From: Ostrinia nubilalis
Taxonomy: Eukaryota > Arthropoda > Insecta > Lepidoptera > Crambidae
NCBI RefSeq assembly: GCF_963855985.1
Contig: NW_026973566.1
Coordinates: 1,178,001 to 1,242,000 of the forward strand
Direction of reading: 5' to 3'
Length of the DNA: 64,000 bases
Positions 10,015 to 18,590 of the stretch are shown here, piece by piece. A program made the position numbers and the translations under genes. The first letter of the stretch is position 1. Each line of letters starts with the position of its first letter. The notes under the pieces are model-generated. The model was given only the letters and a program-made list of their open reading frames with translations, ran no database searches and was not told the DNA's origin.

Positions 10015-10565
10015 TCACCGCCACACTGCGCTCTCTTTGGAGATTGAAGTATTTTCTCCCTGTTAAAACCAAGATTTCGCTTGTCCACGCTCTTATTCTT
10101 CCGGTCATCGATTATGCTGATGTGTGTTATCCGGACCTTAATCAAGTTCTCCTCAATAAACTGGACCGCCTTCTGAACAATTGCATCCGGTTCATATTTT
10201 GTCTTCGCAAATATGACCATGTCTCTTCCCACCGGTCTGAGCTCCATTGGCTACCTGTCCCTGCACGGCGCAATGTTAGAATCCTTACCACCCTTTTTAC
10301 CATCTTAAATGACCCTAACTCCCCTTCCTATTTGAAAACACAGTTTAAACTTCTGAGTTCGACGCACGCACGTCAACTTCGTTCGTCCAACACGCTCCTT
10401 CTCTCCACTCCTTCCCACCGCACTGGTTTCCTCTCTAATTCATTTCTCCTCAATTCCATTCGCCTTTGGAACGCTCTTCCCGAGAACATCAGGCAGGCTC
10501 CTAGTAAGTTTGTTTTCAAAAACTCTGTGCGCAAACATTTTCTTGAACGCATCAAGTCGTCTTGA
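10015..10565 (+). pseudogene. LINE reverse transcriptase fragment, C-terminal part
   Basis: This continues the frame broken at 7863. It encodes the C-terminal domain after the palm: SLWRLKYFLP, then LPVIDYADVCYPDL, SELHWLPVPARRNVRILT and a final WNALPENIRQAPS-type segment to a stop at 10565. These blocks are characteristic of CR1-like LINE ORF2 C-termini. The frame is intact over about 180 codons; the element is inactive because its 5' part is absent. Confidence 0.85.
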
Positions 10566-10878
10566 TCTCCCTTATTCTTTCCTTTTCTCCCTTATCCTCT
10601 CCTATCCTCCCTTACCTCTCGTCATCCATTTTATATAAATTTATATGTATGTATTTATGTATATATTTTGTATAAATATATATTATAATATTTTATGTAT
10701 TATATTGTGTACATTTTTGTAGCTTTTTAGCACCGCCTACTAAATATCTCTGTTTTGCTCAAGGTCAGCTGGTAGAGAATGACGTATGGCATTAAGCTCG
10801 CCTTTTTGTACAGAACATTGTTGTGTGTGCAATAAAGTCTTTAAATAAATAAAATAAATAAATAGTGGGAACCCGGCC

Positions 10879-11229
10879 ATAGACCTCGCTGTGACGTAGT
10901 GGCAGGCTCGGTGCTGGTCGCTCGAAGTAAATAAAAGGGCGCGCCGTGTTACAAGACCTATTTACTACATAACAAGCCGGTTTATTTAACGGATAATCCA
11001 AAAAATCCACAATTCAATCCAAAAAATAAGATCAAGTATTGGACTTGATCCGAGACTTGCAGATAGCTGCAAGTAAGCAGGCATAGGCCTGCCTTTGATT
11101 CCTACTGATGATGATGATTCATCCGACCGATTTCAGTCATGGTGACCACTTCGACTTAGCTGTCTTGGCGGCGCTGGTGCGCCCGAAGATGGCTGCTATG
11201 TAAGCAGATCTTCGCGGAAAACTCCTCAC
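10879..11229. other. Non-coding stretch between repeats
   Basis: This holds the right flank of the Harbinger-like element and a short moderately repetitive segment with a TGATGATGATGAT run near 11105. I see no gene. The composite repeat unit described below begins at about 11230. Confidence 0.5.
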
Positions 11230-11450
11230 ACATTGAGAGCATCTGAGCACACCGCCAATATAATTATAGTAAATGGCGGTAGATGGACGGAATTTACATC
11301 ATCGCGTTTCGCGTCGAGTTCAGTTGTGCGCTGCTCCTTGAACTCGCAGACTCGCCTCTTCACAATCTCCCGCCATTCTAAGCGCTGTGCTGCCAAACCT
11401 TTCCATTGTGATTTGAGAGGGCCCATTTTGCTTCTTTTCATATGCTGCTT
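11230..11450 (-). pseudogene. LINE C-terminal fragment, minus strand
   Basis: The open frame on the minus strand (about 11441-11230) carries AQRLEWREIV and an acidic/arginine-rich tail. It matches 29680-29860 of copy 2. The text resembles the extreme C-terminus of an endonuclease/RT LINE protein. It is partial, with no catalytic motif. Confidence 0.5.
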
Positions 11451-11482
11451 CTGGACATCTTTGTAACTGACTATCTGAGGAG

Positions 11483-11865
11483 TTGACCGCCATGTTTCCG
11501 CTTACCCTCCTCAAGTTCAAACAAAGTAGTAGATTGATTTCTACTACGCTAAGAGAGGACGAAAGACGCAGGAGGACCAAAGTGACTGACATAACCCGCA
11601 GAATCGCTAAAATCAAGTGGCAGTGGGCGGGGCACATAGCTCGTAGAGCTGACGGCCGCTGGGGCAGGAAAGTTCTTGAGTGGTGACCACGAGCCGGATG
11701 ACGTAGCGTGGGCAGGCCTCCCACTAGGTGGACCGACGATTTGGTGAAGGTTGTGGGAGGTGCCTGGATGCGAGCGGCGCAGGATCAGCCTTTGTTGAAA
11801 TCCTTGGGGGAGGCCTTTGTCCAGCAGTGGACGTATTTCGGCTGAAACGAACGAACGAACGCTAA
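11483..11865 (+). pseudogene. RTE-type LINE 3' fragment with GAACGAAC tail
   Basis: Plus strand; the frame near 11553-11686 shows VTDITRRIAKIKWQWAGHIA followed by RRADGRWGRKVLEW. A further RWTDDLVKV-type segment and an AACGAACGAACG tail follow. It is the same family as 8463-8952 and lies in the composite unit, where copy 2 has the shorter equivalent at 29985-30160. Confidence 0.7.
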
Positions 11866-11869
11866 TAAA

Positions 11870-12597
11870 GATGGCTAAGCTAAAAAAAATAGCCAAAATG
11901 GACCCTCGTAAAGCACCTGCATTTGATCTGATCACCATGAAGTCCATGGTCTTGACAATGACACACTGAGTGAGAACCTCGCAAGTCTCTTAACTTTGGA
12001 AATGATCCATAAGGCTGGCAAGTCGCCTAACGAATTCTCCTCCTATCGCTCAATTAATCTGACATTTGTATTGTTAAAATTATGGAAAAGGATCATTTTT
12101 GCTCGTTTATTCCCTTGCCTAAGTATGACCCATGTAATATAGTATACCCGACCATAAATAACAGAAACTATACCAATCATAATCAGTGCAATGTTTGGAA
12201 AAGAAAGAATCCTACGGCTGCTTTCGCTGCGGCTTCAGCTGGGTTTAGCATTAAGGACTACTCTATGAAATCAAAAACACACACAAAAGACACCAGAAAG
12301 CTGCGGCCTTCCTCAAATGTATATCTTAAAGCGACTAGACTGTTGCAAAGTCAGCTAAATGCCACTAATGCTTGGCTGACCAAGTGGCGCATGTAATTAA
12401 ACCCCGAAGTCTCACCATATATTATCATTTAAGACGTGAAACTTATCCTCCGGCCAATCTAGACCTCGACACATTGCTGCAATCAACCTGCATTATAAAC
12501 CTGGACCGTAGGATGACATAAATAAAACCGATCTGAACATAATATTATGGCACCTAATTGTGATCGACCGACAGCCAGCTAATCTAACATTAACTAT
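11870..12597 (+). pseudogene. Jockey-like RT fossil, segment 1
   Basis: This is a heavily decayed LINE reverse transcriptase on the plus strand. Legible pieces include KIAKMDPRKAPAFDLIT (the start of the RT domain), a SSYRPI-like stretch near 12030-12060, and a WLTKWRM box near 12385. Stops and indels are dense. The Jockey assignment rests on these blocks. It ends at the 8-bp target duplication of the next element. Confidence 0.65.
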
Positions 12598-14294
12598 TAG
12601 GGTGAGTCAAAAAAATTTTTTTTGAGTAATCGATTTCTAATAGCGAAAATATGTTGTAGTTAGGTATCATTATAAACCCTTTAAAATATTATTGAATTAT
12701 TTTAAGTGGAACAGCCCGCGCAACGTCATCGAAGTTTTGAAAAAAAAAAAAGTTTCAGTAACAACTTTTACACCCTAAGTTACACGTTTGAAGTTGGGTA
12801 TAGTTTAATGTTTTAATTAGTATCCATTGAAATACACGTTACTTCTGTTAGAAACCGTGTTGTTTATTAAAAGACAATTTTTTGAGGTAAGTACATTCAG
12901 GCTAGTTTCTTCTGAAATCATGTGAAATTGTAAATTTTGTAATTTTTGTTTTATGCTTTGGAAGTTAAATTTTTCTATCATGTCAGATAATAGACAGTCA
13001 TACAAGTGCCCTATATTAGTAACTATAGAAGATATAAAAGAAAACGAGTTACCAACACACCAGGATGTCATGAAATGTTACGAGTGGAATAGACTACAGG
13101 TAAAATTTTAAAATAGCAGTAACTAAGAGCCCCCGTGTCCCGAAATTGCAGAAATTGTAACCGAGAAAGTTGAAGGAGTATGGCAAAAGGCATCAATTAC
13201 TGTAGTCTCGCATACAAGAGTCATTCAGCTCCTGAAAGCTTATCATTCTGTCAGCTGAGAAAAAATCTGAGTTCTTGCAGCTAAGCGAAATTTTGATTGA
13301 TATTTGTTCATGTAAATGCAAGTTAATAAAGTCAGTGCAATTTTACCAGAGAAATTACAGTCCCTAAAGAAGAACACAACTTTTTGATTGATCAACAGGG
13401 TGAGAGAAAAATGAGAATCGGCCGTATTGATCGCAATCGAACAAAAAGTTTACAAAAAAAGTTTGTACGAAAGCAAGCTTCAACAAAATATCTGTCTGAA
13501 GTCACCCAAAATGCCAGAACAAGAATTAATGTTATCAACGAGTAGTGATACTGATATTAGTGTAATTTCTTTTCCGGAAAGCATATAAGAGAATCTTGCA
13601 GCTAGAAAAATTCTAAAAACGCGTAGTTCACCTACAAACGGGAAAATTACCACGTACTTTTGAAGTGCTAAACTTAATTTTGATGCTAAATGTTACATTG
13701 ATCTAAAAAACTGGCAAGATACCAACTTTGATCCACCTATTCTAAGTAATCATACGAATGACGAACTTATTCAGATAAAAAAAAAAGGTGACGAAAGGAT
13801 GTTGTATATTAGGCTGCCTTGACATACACAGGCGATTGAACTATGTGTAAGGATAGTGACAGAACCTGCAATATCGGCATGTGATAAAAAAAACAAGGAA
13901 TGGCATGATTCATGCAAAACTTGCTTCTAGGAAAGTTATGCCGAAATAACAGTAAGCTGGATTTTTTGTACAAAAATAAATATTTTTTTTGATAACCTAT
14001 TATATGTATTGGTTTAAGTTTTTTGTTTTAAACGTTAATATATGTCTTTCACTAAATATTTGCATTGTTTCAATAGTATTTTAAGTAATTTATAGTAAAA
14101 AACAATGCCATTTAGTAATGCGTGTTTTTTTGAAAAACCTAAAATTTTGAAGCGCATGCGCGGGCTGAAGATGTATGTTTAAATATCCGTTTTTCAGCTA
14201 AAACTACTTTTTATAGTACACTACAACATAATATTACTATTAGAATTTGATTCACCAACTTTTATTTTTTTCCATACTAGAGTGACCCACCCTA
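12598..14294. mobile_element. DNA transposon with 8-bp TSD TTAACTAT
   Basis: The ends are TAGGGTGAGTCA at 12598 and TGACCCACCCTA ending at 14294, imperfect inverted repeats. TTAACTAT flanks both sides (12590-12597 and 14295-14302). Copy 2 of the host unit shows the uninterrupted site near 43430. An 8-bp duplication with TAGGG-type ends suggests the hAT superfamily, though P-type elements also make 8 bp. The interior (about 13150-13560) keeps stop-ridden traces of a lysine-rich coding region on the plus strand, including a CSCKCKLIKSVQF stretch. No long frame survives. Confidence 0.8.
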
Positions 14295-14302
14295 TTAACT
14301 AT

Positions 14303-14408
14303 GTACCTCCAAAGAGCTCAAAAATACATGTTAAGGGTACTTTTATCTAGGATGACATGGAAAGACCATAAATATAAATAAAACAGATCTGAACATAATA
14401 TTCTCTCA
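14303..14408 (+). pseudogene. Jockey-like RT fossil, segment 2
   Basis: This continues the fossil between two DNA-element insertions. It repeats part of the sequence before 12590 (ACATGGAAAGACC, CAGATCTGAACATAAT), so copy 1 also has a small internal duplication. It aligns to 43150-43400 of copy 2. Confidence 0.6.
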
Positions 14409-14789
14409 CTTTGGACTAGGGCATGAATATCGGAATCTCGGAATCTCGTAATATCGGAATCTCGGACTGCGAGATCCGATATTTCAATTCCGATATTGAG
14501 CGACCCAATATTGTAATATCGGAATCAGATAAAAGTTTTAATTGAGATTTTAAACAAAGCGTTTAAACTCGCCACAACCTGCCACAAAGCCCAAAGTACA
14601 TGATTGGCAAAGACCAATGATTTTCTCATGTCTCTCACCATCACTTTTTGTTCCACTGCAAATATTTTAATATCTTACTATTTATGGTTAATTTAACTTG
14701 TTCTAAATCAATTTTAGTAATTGCCATAGGTACTTGGTCAACAAAGAACGACATCTCAACTCCCTTTCAAACATTAATTTTACTGTACT

Positions 14790-15465
14790 ATGTGCCCTGC
14801 CCATTGCCACTTCAGCTTGCTAATCCGTCGGGCTATGTCAGCGACCTTAGTTAGTTTACGGAGCTCCTCATTTCTGATTAGATCTCGTAAAGAAACACCA
14901 AGCTTATCCCTCTCCATAGCACGTTGTGCCCTATATTCAAAGGCCACGTTTTCGAGCCGTATATCATCACTGGTAACACACACTAATTGAAGACTTTCGT
15001 CTTCGTATTCGACGATTTACCTCTTTCTCGAAATTGCATCTAACTACCTAGCTGATTGTTTGTCCGAGATAGACATACTTACTTGTCAACAATCTCGAGA
15101 ATTGAGCTCCTAACCGAAACTGGGTAAGGAGCAACATGGACATTCGACATAAGCTTAGTTTTTTCCATATTCATCCGAAGGCCTACCTGTTGGGAAACTC
15201 GATTAAGGTCTTCGAGCATTGTGATAAGGTCTTCCAACGGTTCTGCCTTAGTACGCAAAACAGACGGACGATGAGGCAGCAAGGTTCTGAAGTGGAGGCC
15301 ACGTACCGGAAAGCGCAGTGTAGGACTCATAACCACAAGGTGGACCGACGACCTCATAAAGGTAGCAGAAAGGCGCTGGATACAGGCCGCCACCAACCGG
15401 CCATTGTGAAAATCAGCATCGGAGCCTGTGTTCAGCAGTGGACGTCTTATGGCTGACATGATGAT
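14790..15465. pseudogene. RTE-type LINE fragments, rearranged
   Basis: Minus strand 14983-14780 reads as RT C-terminal sequence with KVADIARRISKLKWQWAGHI. Minus strand about 15270-15080 has DLNRVSQQVGLRMNMEKTKL and a following LGQTI-like end. Plus strand about 15290-15465 has the matching 3' end (WTDDLIKVAERRW) and a TGATGATGATGATG tail. Both orientations are present, so two fragments or an inversion are involved. All are inside the hAT-type element. Confidence 0.65.
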
Positions 15466-15474
15466 GATGATGGC

Positions 15475-15604
15475 TCGTGGTTTTGTGAGTTGTACATCGA
15501 TAATCAAAAAGGAACAAATTACAAGCATATTCAAGTTTTTTACCACTCTCTACAATTTTTGTAACACGTGATTTGAATGACTCTAAAATTCGTTCCGCCA
15601 ACAT
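15475..15604 (-). pseudogene. Gypsy-type integrase fragment
   Basis: The minus-strand open frame reads LAERILESFKSRV, VESGKKLEYA and LFLFDYR. This pattern matches the end of the integrase catalytic core of Gypsy-like LTR elements, where NGLAER and FLFxYR occur. About 40 residues only, within the hAT-type element. Confidence 0.5.
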
Positions 15605-16028
15605 AAAACAGGGTAATATAATGAAGGAGTAAAAGTTTGTTTGATACCTGTGATTTTACAAAAACACTTAAATTATTTGCTAGTCCATATAGGCTCATTA
15701 TCAGTAACCATTCATTATCAGGTGATCCGTCTGCTCGTTTGCCTCTTGTCACATAAAAAACCAAATGCAATGGATACCCATAGCGTAAAAATGGTTTTAA
15801 AATACTTTAATTTTATGAAGTGCTGTTTTGTACCAAATTAAAGATTTTGATTAAAATCATTATTTTATTGTAAACAATCCAGAATTCTTACGAATATAAC
15901 CAAATATTAATTTTGTAGCACATAAACTCAATTCCGATATTAATATCGGAATTCCGATATTGAGATCTAATATCGGAATCCAATATCGGAATTGAAAACC
16001 TTCCGATATTACATGCCCTACTTTGGAC

Positions 16029-16186
16029 GACCGACAGTAAGCTAATCCAACGTTAACTATGTGCCTATGGTACTTTTATCGGCACATTGGTACGCTCGCC
16101 TTTAGGAAATACACGAGAAACTGATCTCAGCCAAACCCGCTATCTAAATATGAAAGTATCTATGATCAAGAGAGCTAATTTATTAA
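16029..16186 (+). pseudogene. Jockey-like RT fossil, segment 3
   Basis: Continuation of the fossil after the hAT-type element (GACCGACAGTAAGCTAATCC onward). It aligns with 43390-43570 of copy 2. It ends at the left LTR near 16187; the site resumes at 26990. Confidence 0.6.
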
Positions 16187-16493
16187 TCTTAGAAATAACA
16201 CCCGCTACGTCAGCGTGACGTCATATCGTTCGATTCTGTGTTAGAGTGGGAAGGCACGAGAAACCGGCCGCCGGCGCACCGCGACACTTTGCTCGAGCGC
16301 TTGGCTGTGACGGACGTTCTCTCGGTTCAGGGACTGTGATATTTGTGACCTAGATCATTATTTCTGGCATAGGCATATTTCTTTATTACGTTAATTTGAT
16401 TTGTGGAATTATTGTTTTCGGTTATTTAATAAATCGATATTTGCTGGTGCCACTCATTACTTTTAAAAAAGCACTCTCACCTCTGATCCTTAA
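16187..16493. repeat. Left LTR-like repeat (307 bp)
   Basis: This copy is near-identical to 26683-26989. It contains a perfect TGACGTCA (CRE-like) palindrome at 16216-16223 and an AATAAA signal near 16430. The copy ends ...GATCCTTAA. The ends are not canonical TG...CA. Confidence 0.8.
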
Positions 16494-17319
16494 AATCAGA
16501 AGTGGGATTGACCACGCGTTTTAACCGTTTTTGCCATCTATTTTTGCCTTAGTTTTTGATTATCAGTGCAGTGTTAAAAGTTAAGATGACCGGGCGTTCG
16601 TCTAGATTAAAAAAGAACGTGATTGTTCTCGTAGACAGTGTCGTGATAAAAGTAGGTTAGTTAAACGTCGGGTTTGTTCGAATTTCGAATGCCGCCGTTA
16701 AATGAACGTGTGCATCGAGGTAGGTCACCTAGGCGATGTGTACGCACTCCGCGTCGTATCTAGTCCTATTAGGAATCGTGAATAAGTATTCACGTAGCCC
16801 TCATGGTGATTTTTGTAGGCGCCGTGACTGTTCGTACGGCCGCCGCCATAGCTCGCGCGACGATGTGTTTGGGAAAATTTTGCCGCGAATTGACTCGTTT
16901 GAGGGTGGATTGCAACCGTCAGTGACACCGTCCAATGTTTTTCTGGAGCTTGTTTGTGATGGAATTATTACGTGTCTCATTTGCGGCAGTATGGGCCATA
17001 AAAAGGGTGGCGCTGCCCAAAGGAAACTAAATACGGAGAGTGCGGTCCTACAGCGCGACGCGACTACGAAACCGTCACCGTCGACACCGGATGATGGGAG
17101 GAGTAATAAATAGGCTTGTGTAGTACATGTACTATGAACTAATAGGAAGCAATTCCTTTAGTTCACTCTAGTACAGCAATCACGAATAAATAGTTGTGAA
17201 CAAGACGTTAAATTGGTGACAAGCGCGCGCGTGCAAGATGGATTCGGCTCTGTGAGTGTGTTGCGAGTATTTTGCGACATTGTACTTAATCCTGCAAGGC
17301 CCGCGAATCTAGACACAAT
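16494..17319. other. Internal sequence after the left LTR, unassigned
   Basis: The sequence is GC-rich against its neighbours. A frame starting at an ATG near 16585 is arginine-rich and broken. An open frame at 16736-17113 carries a single LICGSMGHKKGG stretch resembling part of a zinc knuckle but lacks the full CCHC pattern. It could be gag debris; I assign no function. Confidence 0.35.
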
Positions 17320-17712
17320 GGTATCCTTCCGTTTGGCCAAATTACTTTTCGCCAAATTTCACTTCGCAAACAACTTATCGCCAACGTTTCATTTCCCAAA
17401 TAAACTTTTAGCAACTGTACTTTTCGCAACTAATTCATTTGGTCAAATTATCATTTGGCAAATTTTACTTGGCAAATGTTTATACAGCAAATGTTTTATT
17501 TTGCCAAAAATTATATCCCAAATAATTTGTTTGGTCAAATTGACACTTCACCTACTTACCCACCGTTACCCACAAATCAAAGCATAAGCCACGATCGTGG
17601 TTTTCACAAGAAGTTTATGTAAAACAAAGAGATTGCAGAAAATAGTATGGTTGCAGAAAGTAGGTATTGCAGAAAATAGTAGGTTAGGTTAGGTTAGAAC
17701 AGTGACCCTTAA
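17320..17712. repeat. Left inverted arm of the long-TIR element
   Basis: This is the reverse complement of 23150-23520 with small indels. It is dense in TTTGGCAAA-like words and ends inward with AGGTTAGGTTAGGTTAG and then AACAGTGACCCTTAA. Confidence 0.85.
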
Positions 17713-18089
17713 CTGATCAATTGTTATGACATTAATGAATACCGTATGGGACTCAAGCGGTTAAAGGGGATTACTAATGTTTGGCCAAAAAACGTTTCCC
17801 AAATTATCACATCGCAAACAACGTTTCGCAAATTTTCATTTGGCAAATTCTCATTTGGCAAAGCAACTTATTGCAAACTTTTAATTCGCAAATGTTGTTT
17901 TTGGCATATTATTGTTTAGCAAATTATTGTTTGGCAAAGTATGGTTTGCCAAATGTTTCATTAGGCAAAAATGTTTCACGATAAACTATTTACAAAATAA
18001 TTTGATTGGTGCATAGAATGGATACAAATTAGCTTGTGGTTATTATTTTGTTTAGTGGGTAGTTAATACAAAATTTGTTCTGCATTAAT
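17713..18089. other. Spacer rich in TTTGGCAAA words
   Basis: This is non-coding. From about 17780 to 17960 many copies of GCAAA / TTTGGCAAA occur at short irregular spacing, similar to the arm but not part of the inverted match. It ends at the T-rich start of the LINE tail. Confidence 0.5.
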
Positions 18090-18590
18090 TTTTTTTTATT
18101 TTATTTATTTTATTTGTTTAACAATGTTTCAACAGCATTAAATTGTACATAAATGTGCAGGAAGATACAACTTGAACATAAGCCAATTAAAGAAACACAT
18201 TCTATTACTAAAACATTTTTAAATAAGTTAACGTGGGTAGGTAGGTGAACACTAAAACAATTCAAAACTAAGTAAGCGAATTACATGTGAACTGGGTGTG
18301 AAATTCCGAGTCACTAATCAAATAATAATTATGTATTTACATAAACTTTATAAATGTGAAAATAAATATTATAGATTAAATTAGACTAAATTAGATTAAA
18401 GTAAATTAAACAAGCATTATCGCATGGTCAGTGTATTGCAAGTGTGTAGTGTATGGTAAAGTGTCATAGTGTGTGTGATGAGGTGTTACGGTTGGTTTAC
18501 ATGGACGCTCGTAATGGTGGTAAAAAGATGCTAAGTTTAACACGATAAGTTTTATGACTTTTTCATTATTTATTTATTACTATCGGCATT

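Larger units (their letters stand above)
7656..10861 (+). mobile_element. 5'-truncated LINE (CR1/L2-like) with AAATA tail
   Basis: This LINE inserted almost at the right tip of the Harbinger-like element, duplicating ATAGTG (7650-7655 and 10862-10867). Only the C-terminal third of the reverse transcriptase ORF is left, in two pieces (7656-7863 and 10015-10565) separated by a hAT insertion. The 3' UTR runs from 10566, with an AATAAA-rich (AAATA)n tail ending at 10861. The 3' region around 10770-10850 resembles the tail of an abundant lepidopteran LINE family. Confidence 0.8.
7075..10878. mobile_element. PIF/Harbinger-like element, split by a LINE
   Basis: The outer inverted ends are GGCCGGGTTCCCACTA at 7075 and its complement ending at 10878, flanked by ATA on both sides (7072-7074 and 10879-10881), a 3-bp duplication. 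Without the inserted LINE the element would be about 0.6 kb. It carries the first exon of a MADF protein (7190-7368), which is typical cargo of PIF/Harbinger transposons. Inner inverted motifs (TGTTCACATTA at 7134 and its complement at 7570-7580, and CACTATGCCGG-type ends) suggest one related element inserted in another. No transposase remains. Confidence 0.6.
14417..16020. mobile_element. hAT-type element with 8-bp TSD CTTTGGAC
   Basis: The ends are TAGGGCATG at 14417 and CATGCCCTA at 16020, perfect 9-bp inverted repeats. The target duplication CTTTGGAC lies at 14409-14416 and 16021-16028. Sub-terminal tracts on both sides carry many ATATCGGAAT / CCGATATT units in both orientations, which may be transposase-binding repeats. 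The interior is a patchwork: RTE fragments (14790-15465), a Gypsy integrase scrap (15475-15604) and AT-rich filler. It is non-autonomous. Confidence 0.88.

Noticed and set aside
16736..17113. 125-codon frame with a LICGSMGHKKGG stretch as a gag protein
   Set aside because: Only part of a zinc knuckle is present and no capsid or further pol follows; too weak to call.
17685..17705. Interstitial telomere from (TTAGG)3
   Set aside because: Only three units, and mirrored in the other arm of a TIR element, so they belong to the element.
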